DNA of 64,000 nt from RCC90-49c sp051016155 (GCA_051016155.1 CP136537.1:496001-560000); one strand, 5' to 3'; numbered from the stretch's first letter, positions 55,074-63,730 are shown. Translations and numbers: made by a program. The notes: generated by a model not told the origin, from the sequence alone.

Positions 55074-56612
55074 ATGAACGATGTATACAACTTTATAAAT
55101 GTAGAAATCTTAGTTGCCTTTCTTATCATTAACCTTGTTATAGGCATACGAGCAGGCCGTCAAGTAGGAAGCTTTCGCGCCTACGCCGTAGGTATAAAAG
55201 CCCCCCCAGTAGCTGTTCTTGCAGCCACTATCTTGGCTACATGGGTGAGTGGCGGCACGCTCTTCTATGTACTGTCCAGCACCTATACTGGAGGCTTAAA
55301 ATCTATTATAATATTCACAGGAGAGGCAATAAGTCTACTATTCATTGGGCAGGTCTTAGCAATACGCATGAGGAGGTTTAGTGACGCCCTTTCTGTAGGA
55401 GAAGCCATGGGCGATATATATGGCCCTGTGGTGCGCGTCATTACTGGCATCAGCGGCATACTCGGTAGACTAGGGCCAATAGCCATACAGTTTCAAATCA
55501 CGGGTCAGATGATAACCTTGATACTAGCTATTCAGGGCCCCAGGGCAACGATCGCTGCTGCCACCATTGTCATTCTCTACTCAGCCTTTGGGGGTATCCG
55601 CTCAGTAACCATCACAGATGTGCTTCAGGCTATGACCTTTGGCACCTTCATACAAATCTTGGCGATCACTGCCTGGTCGAGTCTTTCGGATCCCCACCAA
55701 CAGGTGGCTGCTGTACTAGCTGATGAGATGTTTGATCCGCGCAAATTGTTGAGTTGGGACTATAAGTCCCTCTCTTTTATCGGTCTGATGCTCTATTTTT
55801 CGATTCCTTCTCTGAGCCCTGCTGCATTTCAGCGGATTGTCATGGCGCAGAATGTTCTGGAAGCTAGGCGGGCATTTACCAGTGCTGCAGGTATAGAGTT
55901 TCTTATTATTCTGGTGATAGCTTGGACCGCTATAGTGCTGCTAGCTAGCGATGCTACCCTAGACCCCCAACATCTTGTGGATTACGCGATCAACAACTAT
56001 ACCCAAGTAGACATGAAGGGCCTGACAGTCATAGGGATTAGTGCCTTGGCCATGTCTTCTGCAGATTCAGACCTGAATGCATGTTCCGTTTTGGCGGTCA
56101 ATGACGTTCTACAACCTATTTTTCCTTCCTTCAAAAAATCAATCACAACCGCTAGAATATGCGCTGTGCTCATAGGCACCTTAGGTTTGACACTAGCTAT
56201 GTATGAGGGTGATCTACTCAAGCTTATGTTACTGGGTTCCAGCTTCTACATGCCGGTCGTGACAGTGCCGCTGCTAATGGCTATCTTTCGCTTTTATAGC
56301 ACCCCTAAAGCTGCGCTGATAGGCATGGTGGCTGGCATTGCTACGGTCTTGCTCTGGCGACAATACATGTCCGATTCAGATATTCCAGCCGTTCTTCCTG
56401 GCATGCTAGCCAATCTGATAGGCCTTATGGGGACACACTACATGCTGGGAGAAGAAGGGGGTTGGACAGCGCCCGTTGAGGCAGAAGAAGCTGATGAGAC
56501 GACAGAGCCTGTTTGGGGCAAGCTGATAGCCGAGAGGATGCGTCTAAAAAGAGAGAGGGCAAAGAAGGCGCTGGAAAACACACAAAAGCTCTTCTTCAGA
56601 AAGCCTACATGA
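55074..56612 (+). CDS. Sodium:solute symporter family protein (pair 2, second copy)
   Basis: 512 aa, tandem duplicate of the preceding gene (71 bp apart, same strand). Starts MNDVYNFINVEILVAFLIIN and shows LATWVSGGTLFYVLSSTY, AFGGIRSVTITDVLQ, RVITGISGILGRLGPIAIQF and LAMSSADSDLNACSVLAVND. The C-terminus has an added charged tail of about 45 residues (RMRLKRERAKKALENTQK), cytoplasmic and not in the first copy. The two are also related to the pair at 18.7-24 kb but lack sensor domains. Probably Na+-driven uptake of a host metabolite. Confidence 0.93.
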   Translation: MNDVYNFINVEILVAFLIINLVIGIRAGRQVGSFRAYAVGIKAPPVAVLAATILATWVSGGTLFYVLSSTYTGGLKSIIIFTGEAISLLFIGQVLAIRMRRFSDALSVGEAMGDIYGPVVRVITGISGILGRLGPIAIQFQITGQMITLILAIQGPRATIAAATIVILYSAFGGIRSVTITDVLQAMTFGTFIQILAITAWSSLSDPHQQVAAVLADEMFDPRKLLSWDYKSLSFIGLMLYFSIPSLSPAAFQRIVMAQNVLEARRAFTSAAGIEFLIILVIAWTAIVLLASDATLDPQHLVDYAINNYTQVDMKGLTVIGISALAMSSADSDLNACSVLAVNDVLQPIFPSFKKSITTARICAVLIGTLGLTLAMYEGDLLKLMLLGSSFYMPVVTVPLLMAIFRFYSTPKAALIGMVAGIATVLLWRQYMSDSDIPAVLPGMLANLIGLMGTHYMLGEEGGWTAPVEAEEADETTEPVWGKLIAERMRLKRERAKKALENTQKLFFRKPT

Positions 56613-56839
56613 AGTCGTAAGGGCTATTTCTTAATGGCCCTCCCCTGTTTTGCAAAGCTCTCAAAACACAGGAAGCCCCTTTAGGCTCCTGCTGCACTTG
56701 TCCTTCACTTTAGCTAAATTAGCAGCATTGTGTTGCAACAGCACAGCTGAAAGATGGGCCCAAATACGCTTCCATACTTTTAAAACAAACTGTTGGGGGC
56801 TAAACGTTTTTTATCTCTTAATCACGAAATTACCTAATA
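56613..56839 (+). other. Intergenic region with hairpins and octamer leader
   Basis: CCTGTTTTG and CAAAACACAGG (56644-56672) can pair with one bulge and may end the symporter transcript; there is no T tail. At 56820-56847 the octamers AATCACGA, AATTACCT, AATAATGC and AATGGTCT run into the methyltransferase gene and supply its ATG. Confidence 0.45.
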
Positions 56840-57802
56840 ATGCAATGGTCTCCACCCCTTTCTCCTCACCCACTCCCCCACGATTCGCTGACCGTTGCGG
56901 GCAACGCGCTGGCCACGGCTAGTGATGCCTTTCAGCCCGCTGTTCTGCCCAAACTTGACCCAGCGCACACCGTAACGCTGTATCCTGGAGATTGTATAGA
57001 ACTGTTACGTACCCTGCCAGATCATTGCGTCCAGCTGATTGTTACTTCACCGCCTTACAATTTGGGCAAAGCTTATGAAAAAAGGACGAGTATAGATGCT
57101 TACTATGCATGGCAGCAACAAGTGATCACCGAGTGCTTTCGGGTACTCCAGCCTACGGGCAGTCTCTGCTGGCAGGTAGGCAATTACGTGGCTGATGGCG
57201 AAATAGTGCCACTCGACCTCCTGCTCTATCCTATCTTCAAGGCATTGAAGATGAAAATGAGAAACAGAATCATATGGCATTTTGGGCATGGATTGCATGC
57301 CAGCAAACGGTTTTCTGGACGGCATGAAACAATCATGTGGTGGACAAAAAGTGATGCCTATTACTTCGATGTAGACCCTGTCAGAGTCCCCCAAAAATAT
57401 CCTCACAAAAAACACTTCAAAGGCCCTAAAAAAGGAGCATTATCGTGCAACCCTGACGGCAAGAATCCCTCAGACGTTTGGGAAATTCCTAATGTTAAGA
57501 ACAACCATGTAGAGAAAACTATTCACCCCTGTCAGTTCCCCGTCGAGCTAGTAGAGCGGCTCGTTTTGTCTATGACGCAAGAAGAAGACCTCGTTTTTGA
57601 TCCATTTTCCGGCGTAGGTAGCACATTGGTGGCAGCACTTATGCATAAAAGAAAGTGTATCGGTGCTGAGATTGAAGAAAAGTATGTGGGCATTGCCAAA
57701 GATAGAATACAAGCCACCTTACAGGGCACCATTCAAACAAGAGCGATGCATAAACCCATTTACACTCCGCAGTTTGTCAGTCATCATGAAGATCGTATAT
57801 GA
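56840..57802 (+). CDS. Type II DNA methyltransferase (beta class, probably N4-cytosine)
   Basis: 320 aa. Motif IV, LIVTSPPYNLG near residue 68, precedes motif I, FDPFSGVGSTLVAAL near 252, the order of beta-class amino-methyltransferases. TSPPY favours m4C over m6A. The HPCQFPVELVERLV stretch is motif X. The visible ATG lies inside an octamer repeat, and the first 35 residues are Pro/Ala-rich and not family-like, so the true start may be further in. The neighbouring BglII-type endonuclease overlaps its 3' end by 17 bp, so the pair forms a type II restriction-modification system. Expected target, by analogy, is an RGATCY/AGATCT-like site. Confidence 0.88.
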   Translation: MQWSPPLSPHPLPHDSLTVAGNALATASDAFQPAVLPKLDPAHTVTLYPGDCIELLRTLPDHCVQLIVTSPPYNLGKAYEKRTSIDAYYAWQQQVITECFRVLQPTGSLCWQVGNYVADGEIVPLDLLLYPIFKALKMKMRNRIIWHFGHGLHASKRFSGRHETIMWWTKSDAYYFDVDPVRVPQKYPHKKHFKGPKKGALSCNPDGKNPSDVWEIPNVKNNHVEKTIHPCQFPVELVERLVLSMTQEEDLVFDPFSGVGSTLVAALMHKRKCIGAEIEEKYVGIAKDRIQATLQGTIQTRAMHKPIYTPQFVSHHEDRI

Positions 57803-58331
57803 GTATTCGCACCTGGGTGGCAAGCAAATCTTACAGATAGATCATGCTCCCATCTATCAAGAGATACATCAAGTCATCGGGTCCATCACGCAAATAGAGA
57901 AAACAAAATTGAGCCAGGAAAAAGCCAAGTCAGGACAGATGCTTTATTCCCCTAGGGAACTCAATCAGGCTTTTACCCAAGCTTTTAACGCCAAAGGGTA
58001 TCAAGAGCTCAAGGATCGGTATGACATCAGACTACCGCAATACGAAAAGACGATCAAAGGCTCCTACAAGCAAATAGACTTTGTGAAAGATCAGGTACTT
58101 ATCGAGGTCCAGTTTGGCAAATATGCGTTCATGTTTTACGACATGGCAAAATTTCAATACTTTTTTAATGAGAACAAAGCCAATGTGGGAGTAGAGATAC
58201 TCCCTTGTCACACACTACAACAGCAGATGTCATCGGGCGTTGCTTACGGAGAACAGCTTGTTCATGACATCGAAAGACTGAAAAGGCATTTCCCTGCAGT
58301 ACCTGTTTATATTGTCCTAATAGACATTTAG
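57786..58331 (+). CDS. BglII/BstYI family type II restriction endonuclease
   Basis: 181 aa from ATG 57786 (MKIVYEYSHLGGKQILQ). The catalytic site of BglII, Asp then Glu-Val-Gln nine and eleven residues later, is matched by IDFVKDQVLIEVQFGK. The conserved MFYDMAKFQYFFNENK and GVEILPCHTLQQQMSSGV segments follow. It is somewhat shorter than BglII (223 aa) and BstYI (203 aa). It overlaps the methyltransferase gene, so expression is coupled. It cuts unmethylated DNA at the site its partner protects. The gene looks intact; a longer upstream reading frame lies inside the methyltransferase and is not family-like. Confidence 0.88.
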   Translation: MKIVYEYSHLGGKQILQIDHAPIYQEIHQVIGSITQIEKTKLSQEKAKSGQMLYSPRELNQAFTQAFNAKGYQELKDRYDIRLPQYEKTIKGSYKQIDFVKDQVLIEVQFGKYAFMFYDMAKFQYFFNENKANVGVEILPCHTLQQQMSSGVAYGEQLVHDIERLKRHFPAVPVYIVLIDI

Positions 58332-58373
58332 CCTATACGTCGATTATTTTTCTCTATGTAAACCCTAAACCCT

Positions 58374-59849
58374 GTGCCCTCAACCCTACCTAAAAGAGCA
58401 GACAATTACGCAGCATGGTACAACGAACTGGTCAAAAAAGCAGGTCTTGCAGAAAATGCGGCTGTGCGGGGCTGTATGGTCGTCAAACCCTACGGCTTTG
58501 CCCTCTGGGAAAAGATGAAAGTAGTTCTAGACCAAGCCTTCAAAAACACGGGCCATGAAAATGCTTACTTCCCTCTTTTCATTCCTAAGTCGTATCTAAA
58601 CCGAGAAGCAGACCATATAGAAGGCTTTGCCAAAGAATGTGCGGTGGTGACCCATTACCGCCTCAAAAACAGCAGTGATGGCTCAGGAGTAGTGGTAGAC
58701 CCTGAGGCTAAGCTCGAAGAGGAGCTCATTGTACGGCCTACTTCAGAAACCATTATTTGGCACACCTATAAAAACTGGATTCAGTCTTACAGAGACTTAC
58801 CCTTGCTAGTGAACCAGTGGAGCAACGTAGTGCGGTGGGAAATGCGTACCCGTCTTTTTTTAAGAACAGCCGAGATTCTGTGGCAAGAAGGCCACACAGC
58901 CCATGCCACGCGGACAGAAGCAGAACAAGAAGCCCTCCAAATGCTCCATGTCTATGATGACTTTGCCAAAAACTACATGGCTGTCCCCTTCTTAAAGGGC
59001 ATCAAGACCGAACACGAGCGATTTGCTGGGGCTGAAGAGACCTACACAATCGAGGCACTGATGCAAGATGGCAAGGCCTTGCAGGCAGGTACCTCTCATT
59101 TTTTGGGCCAAAAATTTGCCCAAGCGTTTGACGTCACTTTTGCCAATCGGGCGGGCAAACTGGAATATGTGTGGGGCACTTCTTGGGGTGTCACCACCCG
59201 CTTGATTGGAGCGCTGATCATGACCCATTCGGACGATGAGGGCTTGGTCTTACCGCCTCAACTGGCTCCCATTCAAGTAGTGATCATTCCTATCTACAAA
59301 GGCGAAGCCGAGCGCCAAGCGTTGGCACAGCAGGCTCTTCAGCTCAAAGAGGCCCTACAAGCCCAGGGAATAGCGGTCAAGCTAGATGATCGAGACACAC
59401 ACAAGCCTGGCTGGAAGTTTGCAGAATATGAGCTCAAAGGCGTGCCACTGCGTATGGCCGTAGGTCCGAAAGACCTCGCGCACCACACAGTGGAGCTAGC
59501 TAGAAGAGATACCAAAGAAAAGATTACCGTGAGCATGGACCAGGTCGTAGCTACGGTCAAGAAGCTATTGACGACTATCCAAGCGCACTTGTACCAACGA
59601 GCGCTTGCCTTTAGAGAAGCCCACACCACTCAGGTAGATACTTATCAAGATTTTAAAGAAGTACTAGCACGTTCAGGCGGCTTTGTACTGGCCCATTGGG
59701 ATGGCACGACTGAGACAGAAAAGAAAATTCAAGCAGCCACCAAAGCGACCATTCGCTGCATTCCGCTAGATGCACCGCAAGAGCCAGGAAAATGTATTTA
59801 TACGGGCAGGCTTTCCCAACAGCGAGCCGTGTTTGCGCAGGCATATTGA
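58374..59849 (+). CDS. proS: Prolyl-tRNA synthetase (type 3, eukaryote/archaeal-like)
   Basis: 491 aa from a GTG start (MPSTLPKRADNYAAWYNELV). Class II synthetase motifs are present: motif 1 region ALWEKMKVVLDQAFKNTGHE, motif 2 VVRWEMRTRLFLRTAEILWQ and motif 3 WGTSWGVTTRLIGALIMTHS. A C-terminal anticodon-binding domain (HKPGWKFAEYELKGVPLRMA) follows. The TSETIIWHTYKNWIQSYRDL stretch is characteristic of ProS type 3, usual in Bacteroidota. It charges tRNA-Pro. It closely follows the restriction gene; no trans-editing partner is visible. Confidence 0.95.
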   Translation: MPSTLPKRADNYAAWYNELVKKAGLAENAAVRGCMVVKPYGFALWEKMKVVLDQAFKNTGHENAYFPLFIPKSYLNREADHIEGFAKECAVVTHYRLKNSSDGSGVVVDPEAKLEEELIVRPTSETIIWHTYKNWIQSYRDLPLLVNQWSNVVRWEMRTRLFLRTAEILWQEGHTAHATRTEAEQEALQMLHVYDDFAKNYMAVPFLKGIKTEHERFAGAEETYTIEALMQDGKALQAGTSHFLGQKFAQAFDVTFANRAGKLEYVWGTSWGVTTRLIGALIMTHSDDEGLVLPPQLAPIQVVIIPIYKGEAERQALAQQALQLKEALQAQGIAVKLDDRDTHKPGWKFAEYELKGVPLRMAVGPKDLAHHTVELARRDTKEKITVSMDQVVATVKKLLTTIQAHLYQRALAFREAHTTQVDTYQDFKEVLARSGGFVLAHWDGTTETEKKIQAATKATIRCIPLDAPQEPGKCIYTGRLSQQRAVFAQAY

Positions 59850-59857
59850 GGCCATGG

Positions 59858-60125
59858 GAGTGATTAAGCGATTTTTTGATTGGCTGATTGAACCTCTTTT
59901 GAAAACCTGAAAATACTGCCAGAGACATTCTGACAATAAGAACGTCATCAGATTATCAAAGAGCTTCATGGAGTGGTTCTTTGTGATTGCGTGATTTTAA
60001 AGCCATCCCTAGGCTCACATAAGGGTGCTTTTTTAAGTTTTATCAGCAATTGAAGGCATTTTACAACCGTCTTGGATGGCCAAATTCTTGCCGTTATAAA
60101 AATGGAGGCCGTTGCAAAACTGATT
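59858..60125 (-). repeat. Octamer repeats and partial MITE-like sequence (copy C)
   Basis: Minus-strand reading: AATCAGCC, AATCAAAA, AATCGCTT and AATCACTC in exact 8-bp steps (59889 back to 59858), and AATCACGC AATCACAA at 59996-59981. GATTTTAAAGCCATCCCTAG near 59993 and GAGGCCGTTGCAAAAC at 60106 match the core and end of copies A and B. No gene in 59850-60238. Confidence 0.6.
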
Positions 60126-60197
60126 AAAATGTTTGCTTAAAAGCGGCCTAAAAGGTATTTTCAAAACAGCGAACACTTTCTGTAGCCTTTAAGAAGG

Positions 60198-61022
60198 TGT
60201 ATTCATGAATTCATTTACATAGATTTGCTGACAAACATATGAATAGTAATATGGCTTATGCAAGCGATCTAAATGATCATCAGTGGGAGGCCATAAAAGA
60301 TCATTTTCAATGTGGCAACTATGGTAACAGAAGTCGGTATAATAAGAGAGCTTTAGTCAATGCTGTACTTTATCTTATTAAGACTGGATGTCAATGGAGA
60401 ATGCTCCCCAAAGACTTACCCCCATATTCCACTGTCAGTTCGTTTTATCACAGAGCAAAGAAAAGAGGGATATGGGAAAAGATAATGGATGCTTTAGTGC
60501 AGAAGAGCCGAGTAAAGTCTCAGAAAGCATCTAATCCCAGTTATGCGATCATCGACTCACAGAGTGTAAAAACGGCAGGAGCTGCGCAAGAGCGAGGTAT
60601 TGATGGGGGAAAAAAATTAAAGGCCGTAAACGTCACATTGTAGTTGATACGCAGGGCCATTTATTACATGTACGAGTACATAGGGCCAATATACACGACA
60701 CAGTGATTGGAGGTCTTATTTTTGCTGAGGCGGTATCTAAATACCCCTCTTTACAAGGCTTGAGTGCGGATGCGGGGTATCGAAAAAGTACGGAGTATTA
60801 CGTGCGTGAGGTTATGAAAAAGCGGATAGAGATTAGCCAACGAGTATCCACATGTTGGAGTATACTGCCCCAGAGGTGGGTAGTTGAAAGAACATTCGGA
60901 TGGTTGAATTCTTACCGAAGGTTATCTAAAGATTACGAGAGAAGCATTGAATCTGCAAGGAATACAATTATGATTGCACACACTATGCTACTTCTTAAGA
61001 GACTTTATAACCCATGAATACA
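60198..61022 (+). mobile_element. IS5-type insertion sequence with frameshifted transposase
   Basis: About 825 bp. TGTATTCATG at 60198 and CATGAATACA ending at 61022 are possible short inverted ends. The size fits the two-frame IS5 subgroups. Limits are tentative because the repeats are only 10 bp. Confidence 0.55.
60239..61017 (+). CDS. IS5 family transposase in two overlapping frames
   Basis: The first frame (60239-60643) has the N-terminal DUF4096-like part, YASDLNDHQWEAIKDHF, and the first catalytic Asp in YAIIDSQSVKTAGAAQE. At a run of seven As (60610-60616) the homology moves to the +1-shifted frame: KKIKGRKRHIVVDTQGHLLH, then LSADAGYRKS (second Asp), VVERTFGWLNSYRRLSKDYE (Glu) and ARNTIMIAHTMLLLKRL to the stop at 61015-61017. 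Frameshifting at an A run is the normal way some IS5 subgroups make the full transposase, so this is probably functional rather than decayed. Confidence 0.85.
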
Positions 61023-61033
61023 TGCTCTAAAAC

Positions 61034-62077
61034 TTGCTCAATATGCCAATGCTCCACAACAAACAACTCTCTTTTGCTGACCTTGCCATGCAGCCCAACA
61101 ATAGAACCCATCATCAACTACAACAAATCAACCAGATTATCGATTGGAAGCCTATTGAAAACCTCCTCGCTCAATACTACACTAAGGGGCAGGCGCAAGA
61201 AGGAAGAAGCGCCTATCCTCCTCTCTTGCTCTTTAAAATGTCCCTCTTACAGACCTGGTACGGATTAAGCGACTATCAAATCGAAGATCAACTCGACGAC
61301 AGGAGCTCCTTCAAGAAGTTCTGTGGGCTCAGTGCTGACCATCCTACCCCTGATCACAGTGTGATCTCTCGCTTTAGAAAGGTCTTGACCCAAGCAGAGG
61401 CCTACCAGCTTCTTCTACTAGAAGTCAATAGGCAATTAGAAATCCTTGGCTTACTGATTCAAAAAGGAACCATAGTAGACCCTTCTATTAGGCCAACAGC
61501 GCGCCGCCCGAAAGGAAAAAAGATATATGCTTTGCCAACAGGGGAGTATACGCCTCCTTTGGAAGAAGTGAAGCAAAAAGGAGTAGATCAAGAGGCGAGT
61601 TGGGTGAAACGAGGTAATCAGGTCCATTATGGCTATAAACGTCATTATCTAGTAGAAGCAGAGACTGGATTAGTGTTATCAGTTCATACGAGTAAGGCAA
61701 GTGAGCACGAAAGCCAACATCTGTCGCGGTTATTAGAGCAGGTGGAGTTACCCAAGGGGGGTGAAGTATTGGGCGATAAGGGCTACAGTAGTGCGTCGAA
61801 TGAATCGTTATTGCGAAGTAAGGGACTCAAGAGCCGTCTTCAACGCAAACGAGCAAGAGGCAAGGCAAGAAGCAGTTGGTTATGTCTGTACAATCGTCTA
61901 ATAGGAGAGCGTCGCTACAAAGTGGAGTGCGTGTTTGGAAGTATAAAGAGTTGGTTCAAGGCAGGGAGCGCGCGTTATGTAGGGAAGGCAAAAATGCATA
62001 GTCAGCATGTATTAGAAGCGCTATGTTACAATCTATACCGTGCCCCAGGGCTAGCGTTAAGAGTCTCTGTGGGGTAG
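61034..62077 (+). CDS. IS5 family transposase (single-frame type)
   Basis: 347 aa. N-terminal DUF772 domain: PPLLLFKMSLLQTWYGLSDY, QIEDQLDDRSSFKKFCGLSA and PDHSVISRFRKVL. DDE domain: GTIVDPSIRPTARRPKG (first Asp), GGEVLGDKGYSSASNE (second Asp) and YKVECVFGSIKSWFKAG (Glu). It is distinct from the neighbouring transposase at 60239. A start at the ATG of MPMLHNKQLSF, a few codons in, is equally likely. I could not define the terminal repeats. It lies 17 bp after the other IS5 gene, so the two elements are directly adjacent. Confidence 0.88.
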   Translation: MLNMPMLHNKQLSFADLAMQPNNRTHHQLQQINQIIDWKPIENLLAQYYTKGQAQEGRSAYPPLLLFKMSLLQTWYGLSDYQIEDQLDDRSSFKKFCGLSADHPTPDHSVISRFRKVLTQAEAYQLLLLEVNRQLEILGLLIQKGTIVDPSIRPTARRPKGKKIYALPTGEYTPPLEEVKQKGVDQEASWVKRGNQVHYGYKRHYLVEAETGLVLSVHTSKASEHESQHLSRLLEQVELPKGGEVLGDKGYSSASNESLLRSKGLKSRLQRKRARGKARSSWLCLYNRLIGERRYKVECVFGSIKSWFKAGSARYVGKAKMHSQHVLEALCYNLYRAPGLALRVSVG

Positions 62078-62203
62078 CTATGCCCTTTTCAGTTGGTTAT
62101 CACACACGATTAAGTCAAAGAAGCACAAATAAGTGCTTAACAAGGTAGTTGCCTCTTGGCTAATGAGAGCCCCCATTAAAAAAACAACCTCTTGAGAGGT
62201 AGA

Positions 62204-62782
62204 TCAGAAATAACAACAGTTTTGCATCGGCCTCAAACCTTCTAATTCCCGTGCTACTCGTTCCCCTGATAGTGACGTGTCAGCCCTTAATACCAGACAC
62301 TCGCGGCTGTAATGGTCCATCACGCCCAGCACTTGTACCTGAAGACCATCTAACAAACGATCATGCACAAAGTCTAAGGACCATTGCTCATGACGATGAC
62401 TCGCTTCTGCTAGCTTACCTCGCTCACTTAATGAACGCTTTACTCCTCGCTTCACCTTCAGGCTTAACTCCTTGTAAAGTCGATATACTCGCTTTCGATT
62501 CACCGCCCATACTTCACGTTTCAATAGCTCGTGAAGCCGTAAATACCCCAAGCGGGGGTGCTTCATAGCTAATTCCTTGAGGCGTTGAGCCAAAACTTGG
62601 TTTTCTTCCCTATTGACTACCTGATAACGGCATGTACTACGATGCAACTCGAGGAGCTGGCAAGCTCGCCGCTCGGAGAGTTCGTAGTTCTTTGTCAGTT
62701 CTTGGCTCATGGTGCGCTGTGAGGATGGGCTTAAACATTTTTTGAGAGTACATCTTGTAGCATGACCTTGTCGAGGGCTCAA
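62204..62782 (-). pseudogene. IS3 family OrfB, C-terminally truncated
   Basis: It reads ELSERRACQLLELHRSTCRY (N-terminal HTH), HPRLGYLRLHELLKREVWAV, HEQWSLDFVHDRLLDGLQVQ (first catalytic Asp) and HYSRECLVLRADTSLSGERV (second region). It then loses homology after RELEGL. The final catalytic Glu is gone. The sequence is that of the IS407/IS51-like IS3 subgroup. The initial residues before SQELTKNYEL probably come from the frame overlap with orfA. Confidence 0.85.
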
Positions 62783-62994
62783 TCAGCCACAAGGCGCTTA
62801 AGTTTTCTGTTCTCTTGCTCAAGGTTCCTTAATCGTTGCGCCTCAGAGGCATTCATGCCTCCGTATTTAGCCTTCCATCGATGAAAGGTAGACTCAGCGA
62901 TGGCGTGCTTACGACAAATCTCAAGGACTTTGAGACCTCTTTCCTGCTCTTTGATAATGTTGATGATCTGTGCTTCATTAAATCTGTCTTTCAT
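62779..62994 (-). CDS. IS3 family OrfA
   Basis: 71 aa: MKDRFNEAQIINIIKEQERG then EICRKHAIAESTFHRWKAKY (HTH) and RLRNLEQENRKLKRLVAD (leucine zipper), then TGA. Beyond the stop, ALDKVMLQDVLSKNV continues in frame. This matches the usual OrfA tail of the subgroup, so the stop probably replaced a coding triplet. Copy 1 at 46874 has the same TGA, so it predates the copies' separation. Confidence 0.8.
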   Translation of the reverse strand: MKDRFNEAQIINIIKEQERGLKVLEICRKHAIAESTFHRWKAKYGGMNASEAQRLRNLEQENRKLKRLVAD

Positions 62995-63153
62995 AATTGA
63001 TCCTGTTTTGAGGTTGACTTCGATTTACAAAACTCTCACTTCTTTTGGACCAAATTTTGGGGAGAAGGTCAGTCTTGAGAGGTCTGCTGCTTAGAGATTC
63101 CTTACGTGCGTTCGGGATGACAGGAAGGTAAGGACTCAGGATGATAGTAAGGC

Positions 63154-63330
63154 ATGAAAAAGGGACAAGTCAGGGGCCTTGCGCTATCTGGGTTAAACAC
63201 TTGCGTTGTTAAGAAAATGATTGGCACGGAAGACGAACTTCCGCGCCAGTGGGATAGGATCACTAGGCTCATTAGTGAAAGAGGCAGCGTGATGAAGGGC
63301 ATGGAGGCTTGGGTGAAGGAGAATCAGTAG
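63154..63330 (+). CDS. Small ORF of unknown function
   Basis: 58 codons: MKKGQVRGLALSGLNTCVVK, then MIGTEDELPRQWDRITRLIS and a tail VMKGMEAWVKENQ ending in TAG. The C-terminal half has an amphipathic helical look. I recognise no family. It lies between an IS3 end and the conserved leader copy III, so it may be the C-terminal relic of a longer gene rather than a real small protein. Confidence 0.3.
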   Translation: MKKGQVRGLALSGLNTCVVKKMIGTEDELPRQWDRITRLISERGSVMKGMEAWVKENQ

Positions 63331-63375
63331 GTGGATGGGGGCAACTATCGAGCGCTTCACCGCGTGCTCAATACT

Positions 63376-63530
63376 TGACCATATTTAGGACAATCTGCTA
63401 GGCACCCAGAGGTAGAAAAGCCTCCTTATGGCATGCAAACTTATTTTTATGTGTATTTTGCACTTAGCCAAGCGCTCATAGTACCCTCCCAAGAACTTTT
63501 TCCTTTTTGGCTGGTTTAAAGTGCAAAAAC
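63376..63530 (+). repeat. Conserved long leader, copy III
   Basis: Same block order as copies I and II: TGACCA..TTTAGGACAA, AAAAGCCTCC, TTGCACTTAGC, a diverged middle and AAGTGCAAAAA, followed by GAGTTATTATGGGTTAG and GCAGCTTGCTAAAGTGG. The last blocks are shared only with copy II. Confidence 0.7.
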
Positions 63531-63587
63531 AAGCGTTATTGAGTTATTATGGGTTAGTTGCAGCTTGCTAAAGTGGCATTCTATTCC

Positions 63588-63616
63588 TTGCCTGTTTTGT
63601 GAAGAGTGAGTAATAT
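63588..63616 (+). promoter_or_regulatory. Predicted sigma70-like promoter of the second lipoprotein gene
   Basis: TTGCCT (63588-63593), 17-bp spacer, TAATAT (63611-63616). The spacer differs from that at 27742-27758 at only two or three bases (GTTTTGTGAAGAG shared). About 115 bp separate it from the start codon. Confidence 0.6.
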
Positions 63617-63730
63617 CGTGCGAGGCCGAGCACAGAATACACTTTTTCTCTAGCTAAAACCCAGAGTGATCGTGCTGTTGCGTAAGCTGAGATAAGTTAT
63701 GTATAACCCAATAAACCAACAACTATCGCT

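Larger units (their letters stand above)
62204..63071 (-). mobile_element. IS3-type element (a), copy 2, 3'-truncated
   Basis: The outer end TGACCTTCTCCCCAAAATTT (reading inward from 63071) matches copy 1 at 46797. orfA (62779-62994) and the first 180 or so codons of orfB (62204-62782) are present. The element breaks off near 62215, losing the C-terminal part of the DDE domain. Confidence 0.85.
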
